64,000 nucleotides of DNA from JACDAN01 sp963721345 (GCA_963721345.1 CAVRIT010000001.1:1178001-1242000); one strand, 5' to 3'. Shown: positions 1-8,542, numbered from the stretch's first letter. Notes: a model not told the origin generated them from the letters alone. A program made the numbers and translations.

Positions 1-411
1 GTCGAGAACATGTTCGGCGGCAACGGCGCGCGCGCGGACTACGACCACCTCCCGACGGTGATCTTCACCGATCCGGAGCTCGGCGCGGTGGGCATGACGG
101 AGGAGGAGGCGCGCGAGTCAGGCGTCGACTACGAGACCGCGATGCACCCGATCCGCAACGTCCAGCGAGCGTCGTACACCGACTCGAAGCACGGCCTCTA
201 CAAGCTGATCTGGGAGCGCGACTCGCGGCGTGTGCTCGGCATCCACGTCGTCTGCAGGAACGCCGGCGACGTCGTCCAGGGCTTCGCGCTCGCGATGAAG
301 CTCGGGGCGACGGTGGACGACCTCGCGCACATGCATCACGCGTTCCCCACCTTCGCGGAGGGGATCAAGGCGGCAGCGGAGCAAGCCTCGGCGTCGCTTG
401 CGATCGCCTAA
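1..411 (+). CDS. C-terminal part of an FAD-dependent pyridine nucleotide-disulphide oxidoreductase
   Basis: The frame is already open at base 1, so only the last ~136 residues are present. They form the dimerisation domain of the dihydrolipoamide dehydrogenase / mercuric reductase / glutathione reductase family: VIFTDPELGAVGMTEEEA near the start is the family's dimer-interface block. The His-Ala-Phe-Pro-Thr stretch (HHAFPTFAEG) near the end carries the family's conserved catalytic-dyad His, which acts from the partner subunit; the usual glutamate is replaced by alanine or shifted, as in some mercuric-reductase-like relatives. The redox disulphide and FAD/NAD domains lie outside the window, so the substrate cannot be assigned. 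The gene faces the next gene tail to tail, with two hairpins between them. Confidence 0.85.
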   Translation, partial: VENMFGGNGARADYDHLPTVIFTDPELGAVGMTEEEARESGVDYETAMHPIRNVQRASYTDSKHGLYKLIWERDSRRVLGIHVVCRNAGDVVQGFALAMKLGATVDDLAHMHHAFPTFAEGIKAAAEQASASLAIA

Positions 412-581
412 TTATCGAGAACGTCCAAGACCACTACACCCGCCGGCGCGGCTCCGCCGCCCAACTCAGCGACATAAGCAGCGGAGCCACGCACTCACTG
501 CGCGGGGAGGTCTCAGCACATGCTTCACTTTTAGCACTCGGTCCATTGCGGTCGCATTGATCGGGATTAATGGATCATTAA

Positions 582-638
582 GGCGCCGACTCGGCGGCGC
601 CGACCATCAGAGGCCATGCCGGCTTTGCCGGCGTGGCC
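582..638. terminator. Two GC-rich hairpins between convergent genes
   Basis: The first hairpin has arms GGCGCCG (582-588) and CGGCGCC (595-601). The second has 12-base arms at 612-623 and 627-638 that pair through eleven Watson-Crick pairs and one G-T wobble, around a TTT loop. They sit between two convergent genes (stops at 411 and 669), where a bidirectional transcription end is expected. Neither is followed by a strong T run, so factor-independent termination is inferred from position and stem strength only. The rest of 412-668 shows no coding signal. Confidence 0.5.
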
Positions 639-668
639 GCTTTAAGCGCGCCGGCTCGGCGGGGCCAG

Positions 669-1118
669 TTACGAGGAGCGGAGGGTGCGGAACGAGTCCG
701 CGGCGTGCTCGAACACCCGCTTGTACGACGCCGCGTAGCGCGCCGACGTGGAGAACGTCAGCACGTGGTCGTCGACCGAGAACCGCTTCACGACTGCGCC
801 GCGCGGAGCCGGGCGAGCACCCGAGCCGTCTGCCAGAGCCACCGTCAGCGAGGCGCGCGCCTGCTTTCCGGCGAGCTCTTGGAAGAGCACCTTCCCGGCC
901 GGGGTCGTCACGCGCCACTCGGGCGGGAGCTGGATCGAGAAGCCGGCGGCCGGCAGGCTGTGCGTCTTCCAGCCCTCCATCGCAGCGCCGGGATGGTCCT
1001 CCTTCGCCCCGGCGAGCATCGCAGGGTCCAGCGCGCCGGTGCGGGAGAGCCCTCCGACGAGGGTCCCGACGAAGATGGCGGTCACGGCAGCAATGGCGGC
1101 TGCGCTGCGCATTGGCAC
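669..1118 (-). CDS. Exported or membrane-anchored protein, PsbP/DUF1795-like
   Basis: This is a 149-residue protein with a hydrophobic N-terminus (about residues 5-26, AAAIAAVTAIFVGTLVGGL), either a signal anchor or an uncleaved signal peptide. A small domain of about 110 residues follows. It reads as alternating beta strands, with a GFSIQLPPEW motif near residue 59 and an ending that matches the 'F..aadSFrtl' tail of PsbP/DUF1795-type lipoproteins. These proteins have no assigned enzymatic activity. It lies downstream of phoU on the same strand, separated by ~210 bp with a hairpin, so it is probably its own unit. Function unknown; the fold assignment is from pattern recognition only. Confidence 0.6.
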   Translation of the reverse strand: MPMRSAAAIAAVTAIFVGTLVGGLSRTGALDPAMLAGAKEDHPGAAMEGWKTHSLPAAGFSIQLPPEWRVTTPAGKVLFQELAGKQARASLTVALADGSGARPAPRGAVVKRFSVDDHVLTFSTSARYAASYKRVFEHAADSFRTLRSS

Positions 1119-1222
1119 CGCTATCGGCAGCTTGGGCGCTCCCGATTACCCCCGAACTAGGAGGGTTGATGGGAAATTCGGCCGCAGCCGGGGGCGCTCC
1201 AGACCAAGCCGGGCAGTGTGGT

Positions 1223-1263
1223 CGTTCGCGGCGCGTAGCGGAGCTACGTGTCGCGGGCGAACG
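1223..1263. terminator. Imperfect hairpin downstream of phoU
   Basis: CGTAGC (1234-1239) pairs perfectly with GCTACG (1243-1248) across a GGA loop. The stem extends imperfectly outwards to CGTTCGC (1223-1229) and GCGAACG (1257-1263). It lies 65-105 bp past the phoU stop on the minus strand, so it is a candidate end for the pst-phoU transcript. There is no T tract. The remaining sequence in 1119-1327 shows nothing recognisable. Confidence 0.4.
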
Positions 1264-1327
1264 TGCTGATCCGGCGCCGTGTCTGGGGCGTCATCCGGCC
1301 CGGCGGAATTTCACATCGGCCCTCTAA

Positions 1328-2005
1328 CTAGTTGTCGGGATGCGAGGCGTCCGTGAACTCGCGGAACTCGCCGGTGACGAGGTAGGCGGTCTGCTCGCCG
1401 ATGTCCACGGCGTGATCGCCGATCCGCTCTAGACAGCGGGAGACGATGATCATCCGCAGGCCCCACTCGCGGATGGCGGTGTCCGTTCCGAGCTCCAGCA
1501 TGTGCTCGACGAGACGGCGGTTCGCCCGGTCGATCAGCTCGTCGAGATCCGGGAGGCTCTCGGCGCCGGCGAGGTCGCGCTCCGCGAAAGCCGTCATCGC
1601 CACGCGGATCATCTCCTCGGCCCTGCTCCCCATCTGGTCGAACGCCTCGACCAGCGTCTCGTCGTGCTCGAGCTCCGCCGTCAGCTTGGTGAGCTTGGCG
1701 ATCGTGACGCAGAGGTCGGCCATCCGCTCCAGACCGAGGTTGATGTGGAGGACGGCGAGCACGAGCCTGAGGTCTACGGCCACGGGTGTCTGCCGTGCCA
1801 GCAGCTGCTCGATGCCCTGGCCGATCGCGAGGTACCGCTCGTCGACCTCGTCGTCGAAGGCGATCACCTCGTCGGCGAGCTCGACGTCGCGCTGCTGGAG
1901 TGCGTTCAGCGCGCCTCGCAGCGACCTCAGGACCAGCTCGCTCTCCTCCTGCAGGTTTGCCTGAAGGGTTTCGAGCTCCTCCTGGAACGTGACCCTCATG
2001 GTCAT
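1328..2005 (-). CDS. phoU: Phosphate signalling protein PhoU
   Basis: The 225-residue length is usual for PhoU, which is two similar three-helix bundles. The repeated metal-binding ExxxD-type motifs are visible as EVIAFDDEVDERY (first bundle, near residue 46) and SRCLERIGDHAVDIGEQ (second bundle, near residue 190). PhoU couples the Pst transporter to the PhoR kinase, restrains phosphate uptake when phosphate is plentiful and promotes the phosphatase state of the kinase. It is the last gene of the pstS-C-A-B-phoU run, starting 3 bp after the pstB stop, so translational coupling is likely. Confidence 0.95.
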   Translation of the reverse strand: MTMRVTFQEELETLQANLQEESELVLRSLRGALNALQQRDVELADEVIAFDDEVDERYLAIGQGIEQLLARQTPVAVDLRLVLAVLHINLGLERMADLCVTIAKLTKLTAELEHDETLVEAFDQMGSRAEEMIRVAMTAFAERDLAGAESLPDLDELIDRANRRLVEHMLELGTDTAIREWGLRMIIVSRCLERIGDHAVDIGEQTAYLVTGEFREFTDASHPDN

Positions 2006-2008
2006 GCG

Positions 2009-2845
2009 CTACCCGAACCGGCCCGTGACGTAATCCTCGGTCCGCTTGTCGGAAGGCTGCGTGAAGATCTTCGAGGTCGCGTCGTACTCGACGAGGATCC
2101 CGGTGCGCTGGCCCTCCTCGCCCCGCGTGACGCTGAAGAACGCCGTCATGTCGGCGACCCGTGCCGCCTGCTGCATGTTGTGCGTGACGACGACGATCGT
2201 GTAGTCGCGTTTGAGCTCGTGCATCAGGTCCTCGATCCGCGTCGTTGCGATCGGGTCGAGGGCCGAGGCGGGCTCGTCCATCAGGATCACTTCGGGCTCG
2301 ACGGCGAGGCAGCGCGCGATGCAGAGGCGCTGCTGCTGGCCTCCCGACAGGCTGAGCGCGCTCGCCTTGAGCCGGTCCTTCACCTCTTCCCACAGCGCTG
2401 CCTGCTCGAGCGCGCGCTCGACGCGGTCGTCGAGCCCGTCCGTCATCCCGAGGACACGGGGGCCGAAGGCCACGTTGTCGTAGATCGACTTGGGGAACGG
2501 GTTCGGCTTCTGGAAGACCATGCCGATCCGCTTGCGCACCTCGACCGGATCGACCCGCGTCCCGTAGAGATCCTCGCCGTGGTAGAGGATCTTGCCCTCG
2601 ACGACCGCGCCGGGGATCAGCTCGTTCAGGTGGTTGAAGCAGCGGATGAACGTGCTCTTGCCGCAGCCCGACGGGCCGATGAACGCGGTGACGAAGTTCT
2701 TGTAGATCTCGAGCGAGACGCCCTGCAGCGCCTGGTTGCCGCTGTAGTGGACCCCGAGCTCCTTGACGTCGAAGACGACATCGCGGAGCTCCTTCGGGGG
2801 CAGCTCTCGCTGGCGCTCGGTCAGGTTGAGGCTCACGTCGGCCAT
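2009..2845 (-). CDS. pstB: Phosphate ABC transporter ATP-binding protein PstB
   Basis: PstB is the ATPase of the high-affinity phosphate importer. Visible motifs are Walker A GPSGCGKST, the Q-loop region MVFQKPNPFPKSIYDN (typical of PstB), the signature LSGGQQQR, Walker B VILMDEPASALDP and the H-loop VVVTHNM. ATG at 2845 (MADVSLNL) is chosen over the in-frame TTG at 2857 because it gives the usual N-terminus and 278-residue length. No strong Shine-Dalgarno is seen, so it probably depends on translation from pstA. It lies between pstA and phoU. Confidence 0.95.
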   Translation of the reverse strand: MADVSLNLTERQRELPPKELRDVVFDVKELGVHYSGNQALQGVSLEIYKNFVTAFIGPSGCGKSTFIRCFNHLNELIPGAVVEGKILYHGEDLYGTRVDPVEVRKRIGMVFQKPNPFPKSIYDNVAFGPRVLGMTDGLDDRVERALEQAALWEEVKDRLKASALSLSGGQQQRLCIARCLAVEPEVILMDEPASALDPIATTRIEDLMHELKRDYTIVVVTHNMQQAARVADMTAFFSVTRGEEGQRTGILVEYDATSKIFTQPSDKRTEDYVTGRFG

Positions 2846-2958
2846 TGTGACGGACAAAGGTCAGTGCCCCTTCCAGATGCGCCGAGTCTCTGGGTCGCGA
2901 GCGCCAGCCAGAGCCGCGTGATCGCGGGCCGAGGCCGGCATGCTTGCTGGATGGGCTT

Positions 2959-3833
2959 TCACCACCTTCGTCGTAGCGGTTGCGGATGATGATTGCGGCG
3001 GCGTTCAGCGTCAGGAGGATGGCGAGCAGGACGAGGATCGCCGACGCCGCCAGCGTGCGGAAGTCCTCCTGGGGCCGCGCGACCCACTGGTAGATCTGCA
3101 CAGGCAGCGCGGTGAACTCCCCGAGCAGTGTCGGGTTGAACGAAACGTAGGTGAGCGCCCCCACCAAGAGGAGCGGCGCGGTCTCGCCGAGCCCGCGCGA
3201 GAGGCCGAGGATCGACCCCGTCGCGATGCCCGGCGTCGCGGCGGGGAGCACCTGGCGCCAGACGACCTGCCACTTCGTGGCGCCGAGCGCGTAGGCGCCC
3301 TGACGGATCGAGTCGGGAACGGCCCTGACCGCCTCGCGCGCGGCGATGATCACCGTCGGGAGCACGAGCAGCGTGAGGATCATCGCCCCGGCCAGGAGAA
3401 CCCGCCCGAGGCCGAGCCCACGGACGAGGAAGGCGAGGCCGAGGATGCCGTAGACGATCGAGGGCACCGCCGCCAGGTTCTGGATGTTCACCTCGAGCAG
3501 CCGGTTGTACCAGCGCTCGCGGTTCGCGTACTCCTCGAGGTAGAGCGCAGTTCCGACCCCGAGCGGGACGGTGAAGGCGAGCAGCAGGATGCCGAGAAAG
3601 ATCGTCGCGATGATCGCCGGCTCGGCGCCGGCGATCTGCGGGTTGGCCGACGGCGCCTCGAAGAAGAGCACCGGGTCAACCCACCTGTAGCCCTTGAACA
3701 GGACCTGCGCGAGCAGCGCCCCGAGGGTCAGGAAGCCGATCAACAGCGACGTGACGAGGAAGAACTTGAACAGCCGGCCGGCCCAGAGGCCGCGAGGCCG
3801 GCCGCTCCGAAGCTGTGACGCGGGCGCGCTCAC
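2959..3833 (-). CDS. pstA: Phosphate ABC transporter permease PstA (3' end frameshifted)
   Basis: A membrane permease with six predicted helices. The binding-protein-dependent transport signature is at about residues 175-230 (DSIRQGAYALGATKWQVVWR, then ATPGIATGSILGLSRGLGET), and a cytoplasmic tail IIIRNRYDEGG ends the recognisable protein. GTG at 3833 overlaps the pstC stop by 4 bp. Odd point: the PstA frame meets no stop codon and stays open through pstB and phoU to about base 1311. A TGA in the +1 frame sits at 2961-2959, exactly where PstA should end, so a one-base indel just upstream of it is the simplest explanation. The 3' boundary given is that TGA. Confidence 0.85.
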
Positions 3834-4753
3834 TCGTAGATCTCGCGAAAGCGGCGGACGAGGCGAATCGCGACGAGGTTCATTGCGAACGTCATCACGA
3901 AGAGCGTCGCACCGACGGCGAAGATCGTCTTGTACTCGATCGATCCCGTGGGGACGTCGCCCTGGCCCGTGGCCGCGACGAACGCGGTCATGGTCTGCAC
4001 CGCCTCGAGCGGGTTCCAGGACCAGTTCGGCTGCCCGCCCGCCGCGATCAGGACGATCATCGTCTCACCGATCGCGCGGGAGATCGCCAGGACGAAGGAC
4101 GCGATGATTCCCGAGATCGCTGCCGGAACGACAATGCGGGTGGCGACCTGGACGCGGGTCGAGCCGAGGGCGTAGGCCCCGTCGCGGAGGTCGCGCGGGA
4201 CCGCCGCCATCGAGTCCTCGGAGATCGATGCGACGGTCGGCAGGAGCATCACGCCCATCACGAGCCCTGCGGACAGGGCGCTGAAGACGCCGACGGGAAG
4301 GCCGAGGTCCTGCAGTAGCGGCGTGACGAACGTGAGCGCGAAGTAGCCGTAGACGACCGTCGGAATGCCGGCCAGGACCTCGAGCGCCGGCTTCAGGATC
4401 TTTCGCGTTCGGGGCTCCGCGTACTCGCTGAGGTAGATCGCCGAGCCGAGGCCGAACGGAATGCACACGAGGGCCGCGCAGGCCGTCACGAGCAGCGTGC
4501 CCGCGATCAGCGGCAGGACCCCGAAGGACGACGGCTGGAAGAGCGGCGCCCACTCCGTGGTCGTCAGGAACTCGACAATCGAGATCTCCTGGAAGAACTC
4601 GAACGCCGGCGCGAACAGGGCGACGACGATGCCGACCGTCGTCGCGACCGAGACGAAGGCGCAGAGGGCGAGGACGACCTTGACGACGTCCTCGCCCCAG
4701 CGCCGGCGCGCCGCGCGAAGCCGAATCGGTGCTGTGGCTTCGCGCGTGGCCAG
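3830..4753 (-). CDS. pstC: Phosphate ABC transporter permease PstC, apparent CTG start
   Basis: Membrane permease partner of PstA. Helix 1 is at about residues 20-40 (DVVKVVLALCAFVSVATTVG). The family landmarks EWAPLFQPSSFGVLPLIAGT, SAIYLSEYA, GIPTVVYGYFAL and the EAA loop DLRDGAYALGSTRVQVATR all follow. The frame is open from the codon right after the pstS stop, yet contains no ATG, GTG or TTG before base 4489, which would remove the first helix. Homology needs the whole frame, so the start is most likely the CTG at 4753, directly abutting the pstS TAA, giving 307 residues. Translational coupling to pstS is inferred. A missed indel is the alternative. Confidence 0.85.
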   Translation of the reverse strand: MATREATAPIRLRAARRRWGEDVVKVVLALCAFVSVATTVGIVVALFAPAFEFFQEISIVEFLTTTEWAPLFQPSSFGVLPLIAGTLLVTACAALVCIPFGLGSAIYLSEYAEPRTRKILKPALEVLAGIPTVVYGYFALTFVTPLLQDLGLPVGVFSALSAGLVMGVMLLPTVASISEDSMAAVPRDLRDGAYALGSTRVQVATRIVVPAAISGIIASFVLAISRAIGETMIVLIAAGGQPNWSWNPLEAVQTMTAFVAATGQGDVPTGSIEYKTIFAVGATLFVMTFAMNLVAIRLVRRFREIYE

Positions 4754-5704
4754 TTAGTAGTTCCTTCGGTTCTTCATCGCGGTGTTGTACTGCCGCTGCG
4801 CCTTGCGAAGCTGCGCCTTCGTGAGCGGCACCATCTTCGCGGTCTTGGCAGTCGCCTTCTGGTTCACGATCAGGTGGCGGATGTAAGCAGCCACGACGTC
4901 CCGCTTGAAGGCCTTCTTCTTCGCGTAGACGAAGAGGCCGCGCGAGAGCGGCTGGTAGTCGCGGCTCTGCACCGTCGCGGTGCTCGGCGTCTTGCAGCCG
5001 TTGCCCGAGTTGACCTGGAGCACCTTGAGCCGGCTCTTGTTCTCGAGGAAGTACGAGAGGCCGAAGTAGCCCATCGCTCCACGGTCGCCGGCCACGCCGG
5101 TGACGAGCACGTTGTCGTCCTCGGAGGCCGAGTAGTCGGAGCGGCTCTGGCGCGCGCGTCCGTTGATCTTCTCGGTGAAGAACTCGAACGTCCCCGAGTC
5201 AGTGCCCGGGCCGTAGAGCTTCAGCGGTACGTTCGGGAACGAGGAGCGGATTTCGTTCCAGTTGTTCACGCGCGAGCCGCGGTCCCAGACGCGCTTGAGC
5301 TCCTCGGTCGTGAGGCAGTTGGCCCAGGTGTTCTGGCGGTTGACGACGAGCGAGATGCCGTCGTTCGCGACCAGGAACTGGATGTAGCCGATGCCCGCGG
5401 CGTGGCACTTGGCCGCCTCGGACAGCCGGATGGGCCGCGATGCGTTCGAGAGGTCGGTCTCGTTCTTGCAGAAGCGCTCGAACCCACCGCCCGTCCCCGA
5501 GACCCCGACGACGACCTTCGCTCCCCTGTACTTCCGTTCGAAGCTCTCTGCACCGGCCTGCGCGAACGGCGCGACCGTGCTCGAGCCGTCGGCCTGGACG
5601 GTGCCTCTGATTGCCTGCGCGCCGGCGACGGCGGCGGCGACAGACGCGAGCGCAACAGCCGCCGTCCCAGCCCCGACGAGCAGGAGCTTGCGAATCCTTC
5701 TCAT
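4754..5704 (-). CDS. pstS: Phosphate-binding protein PstS, copy 1
   Basis: Periplasmic-type phosphate receptor for the adjacent PstCAB importer. A signal peptide covers about residues 1-29 (KLLLVGAGTAAVALASVAAA) and has no lipobox cysteine. The phosphate-binding loops are clear: GSSTVAPF (about 41-48), SGTGGGFERFC (about 69-79), DLSNASRPI (about 84-92) and the second-domain PGTDSGTFEFF (about 171-181). It ends with a short basic tail at the TAA that abuts pstC. It is first in the operon pstS-pstC-pstA-pstB-phoU. A degenerate PHO box lies ~80-105 bp upstream. A paralogue lies immediately upstream (5814-6810). Confidence 0.93.
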   Translation of the reverse strand: MRRIRKLLLVGAGTAAVALASVAAAVAGAQAIRGTVQADGSSTVAPFAQAGAESFERKYRGAKVVVGVSGTGGGFERFCKNETDLSNASRPIRLSEAAKCHAAGIGYIQFLVANDGISLVVNRQNTWANCLTTEELKRVWDRGSRVNNWNEIRSSFPNVPLKLYGPGTDSGTFEFFTEKINGRARQSRSDYSASEDDNVLVTGVAGDRGAMGYFGLSYFLENKSRLKVLQVNSGNGCKTPSTATVQSRDYQPLSRGLFVYAKKKAFKRDVVAAYIRHLIVNQKATAKTAKMVPLTKAQLRKAQRQYNTAMKNRRNY

Positions 5705-5780
5705 GCTGACAGTCCCCTTTCGATTCCGAACAGGTCGCTGCCAGTCTCCGCGGGGACATCGAGGGCATGGGTAGAAGAGA

Positions 5781-5809
5781 CGTGAAGGTCTTGGTGCGAT
5801 CTGGTGAAC
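5781..5809 (-). promoter_or_regulatory. Degenerate PHO box upstream of pstS copy 1
   Basis: On the minus strand three 7-base units recur every 11 bases: GTTCACC (5809-5803), CGCACCA (5798-5792, offset by one base) and CTTCACG (5787-5781). GTTCACC is the consensus unit of actinobacterial PhoP-bound PHO boxes. The first unit is perfect and the others are weak. Position and orientation suit control of the pstS-C-A-B-phoU operon. Confidence 0.6.
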
Positions 5810-5813
5810 GTGG

Positions 5814-6810
5814 TCATTCGACGCCGATTCCTCCCGCGTCGAGCGCCGTGCGGGCGCGCTCGAGTTGCTGCCCGGTCATCGGGACGAACTTCGCGCCGCG
5901 GGCGAGCGCCTGCTGATTGTCGAGCAGGAAGGTGAGGAAGGGCTCGACGGCCGGCTTCTCCGCGAGCGCGTCCTCGTTCACGTAGACGAAGAGCGGGCGG
6001 GACAGCGGCTTGTAGCTACCGTCCTGCACCGTCTCGACGCTGGGCTCGACGCAGCCGTCACCGCCGTCCACCGGGAGCGCCCGAAGCCGCTCCTGATTCT
6101 CGAGGTAGTAGGACAGGCCGAAGTAGCCGAGGGCGCCCTTCGTGCCGGAGACGCCCTGCACGATCACGTTGTCGTCCTCGCTCGGGGTGTAGTCGCTCCG
6201 GCTGGCGCCTTCCTCGCCGACGATCGCGTCGGTGAAGTAGTCGAATGTGCCGGAGTCCGTGCCGGCGCCGAACAGGGCGAGCTCCTCGTCGGGGAACTTC
6301 TCGTCCACGTCGCGCCAGCTCCGAACCTTCGACTTCGGTTCCCAGATCGCCTTGAGCTGGTCGACGGTCAGGCACTCGGCCCAGTCGTTCTGCTTGTTGA
6401 CCACGATCGAGATCCCGTCGTTGGCGACCTGCATGCGGAAGTGCTCGACGCGGTTCTTCCGGCAGAGAGCCACCTCCTCTTCCTTGATCTCGCGGGAGGC
6501 GTTGGACAGGTCGGTCTCGCCGCGGCAGAAGCGCTCGAAGCCGCCGCCTGTACCCGCGGTCCCGACGGTGACGCGAACGGCCGGCTCCTTGCGGCGGAAT
6601 CGCTCCGCGGTGAGCGACATCAAGGGCGCCACGGTGCTCGAGCCGTCGACCCGAACACGGCCCGGCGACCTCCTCCTCCTCGAACGAGCCGAGCGGATCC
6701 TCGGTCGTCTCGGAAGCGAGCGGCTCCTGGGAGGGGCGCTCTCGCCCGCAGCCGGAGGCGAGCAGGAGCAGGACGAGACAGGCGACGACAAGGGCGCGCA
6801 CGGCGCGCAT
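5814..6810 (-). CDS. pstS: Phosphate-binding lipoprotein PstS, copy 2 (one-base frameshift)
   Basis: A second phosphate receptor, paralogous to the next gene downstream. The N-terminus (MRAVRALVVACLVLLLLASG followed by Cys) is a lipoprotein signal peptide, so this copy is membrane-anchored. An acidic linker follows (ETTEDPLGSFEEEEVAG). The mature domain carries GSSTVAPL, GTAGTGGGFERFC, DLSNASREI and GAGTDSGTFDYF. The signal peptide and mature domain are in different frames. The break is at about 6660-6663, where removing one G from a GGG run restores V-A-G-R-V-R-V-D-G. Sequence error is likelier than a dead gene because both halves are conserved. ATG 6810 is preferred to 6834 because a PHO box ends at 6837. 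Confidence 0.85.
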
Positions 6811-6836
6811 TCTTCGATGCGCGCCGGTCGGCATGT

Positions 6837-6865
6837 GGTGAACGTCTGGTGACGAAGTGGTGAAC
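6837..6865 (-). promoter_or_regulatory. PHO box upstream of pstS copy 2
   Basis: The minus strand reads GTTCACC (6865-6859), CGTCACC (6854-6848) and GTTCACC (6843-6837), spaced exactly 11 bp. This is the direct-repeat unit recognised by PhoP in Streptomyces. The box lies 27 bp before the ATG at 6810, so the promoter probably overlaps it and the leader is very short. It also lies just past the stop of the kinase gene at 6870. Confidence 0.85.
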
Positions 6866-6869
6866 GCGC

Positions 6870-7832
6870 CTAGACGGCCGGAAAGCTGGCCGTGATCGTC
6901 AGGCCGTGGCCTGGAGCGCCTTCCGCGACGACGGCGCCGCCTCCTGCGGTGACGACGTGCTTCACGACGGCGAGACCGAGCCCCGTCCCGCGAGAGCCGC
7001 GAACGCGGTCGGCGCGGAAGAAGCGCTCGAACAGCCGCGACAGATCCTCCTCCGCAACCCCCGCACCGTCGTCCGCGGCGCGCAGCGTCCCGGGCTCGAC
7101 GGTGACCGTGAAGGTCGCCCCAGGCCCCGCGTAGCGAATCGCGTTCTGGGCGAGGTTCTCGACCACGACCTTCAGCATCCGCGGCCGCAGCGGCAAGTTC
7201 GCCTCGGGATCGCCCGCGGCGCGAAGCGTCACTCCGGCGCGATCAGCCGCGTCCCGGACCCCCGCGAACGCCGCCTGAACGACCGGGAGAGCGCGCGTCG
7301 AGCCGAGCGCCACGACGGCCCGTCCCGTTTCCAGCTCGCTGAGGAAGAGGACGTCGTCGATCAGCTCGCGGATGTGCTCCACCTCGGCCCGCGCCTGCTC
7401 GACGAGCTCGGCGGGGTCCTCGCCGGGAAGCGCCGCAGTCTCGAGCAGCACCATGAGCCTGGCGAGCGGCGTGCGCAGCTCGTGCGAGACCGCAGCGGTG
7501 AAGCCCGCCCGGAGCTCCTCGTAGGCGGCGAGCTCCCCCGGCGGGCTTATGTAGAGCAGGAACTCGCGCCGGCCGTCGACCTCGTACGGCACCCGCACGG
7601 GCTCGTGCCGGCCGTCGCCGAGGAGCTCGGCCGGGACGGAACGCCCCTCGGCGATCCCGTCGAGGCCCTGGCGCGCCGCGCGGCTGGCTGCGATCACGCG
7701 GTCCTGCTCGTCGAGGACCAGGAGCATCTCGCGGCTTTCCTCCACGAGCACGCGGGCACGCTCGGCCTCGAGACGAGGCCCAGCGGTATCCTCGTCTCGG
7801 TCGTCGCGCCGGCTGGCGAACGGCCACCTCAC
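6870..7832 (-). CDS. phoR: Soluble sensor histidine kinase, PhoR/SenX3-like
   Basis: A 320-residue kinase. Residues ~25-110 look PAS-like (VLVEESREMLLVLDEQDRVI). The H-box AVSHELRTPL is at about 130-139, and the ATPase domain carries N-box ENLAQNAIRYA, G1 DDGAGV and G2 GTGLGLAVVKHV. No membrane segment is visible, unlike most PhoR proteins, so it probably senses through PhoU/Pst or another partner in the cytoplasm. It is transcribed divergently from the response regulator at 7847 with only 14 bp between start codons, and its stop is followed by the pstS-2 PHO box. The PhoR role is inferred from context. Confidence 0.85.
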   Translation of the reverse strand: MRWPFASRRDDRDEDTAGPRLEAERARVLVEESREMLLVLDEQDRVIAASRAARQGLDGIAEGRSVPAELLGDGRHEPVRVPYEVDGRREFLLYISPPGELAAYEELRAGFTAAVSHELRTPLARLMVLLETAALPGEDPAELVEQARAEVEHIRELIDDVLFLSELETGRAVVALGSTRALPVVQAAFAGVRDAADRAGVTLRAAGDPEANLPLRPRMLKVVVENLAQNAIRYAGPGATFTVTVEPGTLRAADDGAGVAEEDLSRLFERFFRADRVRGSRGTGLGLAVVKHVVTAGGGAVVAEGAPGHGLTITASFPAV

Positions 7833-7846
7833 AACCGGATACGAGT

Positions 7847-8542
7847 ATGGCGAAGGTTCTGATCGTCGAAGACGACGCCGTCATCGCCGAAGGCATGGCG
7901 CGCCATCTCTCGGCCGCCGGGTTCGACCCGATCCGGGTCGAGAACGGCACGGCCGGGCTCGCGCGCCTGCGCTTCGAGCGCCCGGACGTGTGCGTCGTCG
8001 ACCTGATGCTCCCGGGCACCGACGGCTGGAAGCTGATCGAGGACGCGCGCAGCGAGGGGATCGGCACCCCGATCGTCGTGGTCTCCGCGAGGGGAACCGA
8101 GCACGACCGCGTGCACGCGCTCGAGATCGGCGCCGACGACTATCTCGTGAAGCCCTTCTCGATGAAGGAGCTCGTCGCGCGGGTGAGAGCGAACGCGCGC
8201 CGAGGGGTTCGCGCCGAGCAGGAGCAGCGCGGCGAGGCGATCGAGATCGAAGAGCTGCGGATCGACCCCGCCGAGGTTCAGGCGTACGTCGACGGTGAGA
8301 GCGCGGGTCTGACGCCGACCGAGTTCCGGCTGCTCTACGCACTCGCGCTCGAGGGCGGCCGCGTCGTGACACGCGACGAGCTGCTGCAGCGGATCTGGGG
8401 CAGGCGCGAGAGCCACCGGGACCGAACCGTGGACGTGTTCGTCCGCAAGCTGCGAGAGAAGATCGACAAGCGCGCCGCGAAACACACGTTCATCCAGACT
8501 CGCTACGGCGTCGGCTACAAGCTCGAGCCCCAGGCGAAGTGA
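7847..8542 (+). CDS. phoP: OmpR-family response regulator, PhoB/PhoP-like (copy 1)
   Basis: Receiver domain at residues ~3-115: acidic pair EDD near residue 8, phospho-acceptor Asp in VVDLMLPGTDGWK (about residue 51), Thr/Ser in VSARG (about 80) and Lys in DYLVKPFS (about 101). The C-terminal winged helix (about 135-228) has LTPTEFRLLYAL, VVTRDELLQRIWG, a DRTVDVFVRKLREKI recognition helix and YGVGYKL. Next to the kinase and pst genes it is the likely master phosphate regulator. Its stop overlaps the next gene's GTG. A close paralogue lies at 9956-10651. Confidence 0.9.
   Translation: MAKVLIVEDDAVIAEGMARHLSAAGFDPIRVENGTAGLARLRFERPDVCVVDLMLPGTDGWKLIEDARSEGIGTPIVVVSARGTEHDRVHALEIGADDYLVKPFSMKELVARVRANARRGVRAEQEQRGEAIEIEELRIDPAEVQAYVDGESAGLTPTEFRLLYALALEGGRVVTRDELLQRIWGRRESHRDRTVDVFVRKLREKIDKRAAKHTFIQTRYGVGYKLEPQAK

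Noticed and set aside
1502..2989. A 495-codon frame antisense to phoU-pstB
   Set aside because: The composition is that of a reverse-complement shadow and there is no recognisable domain.
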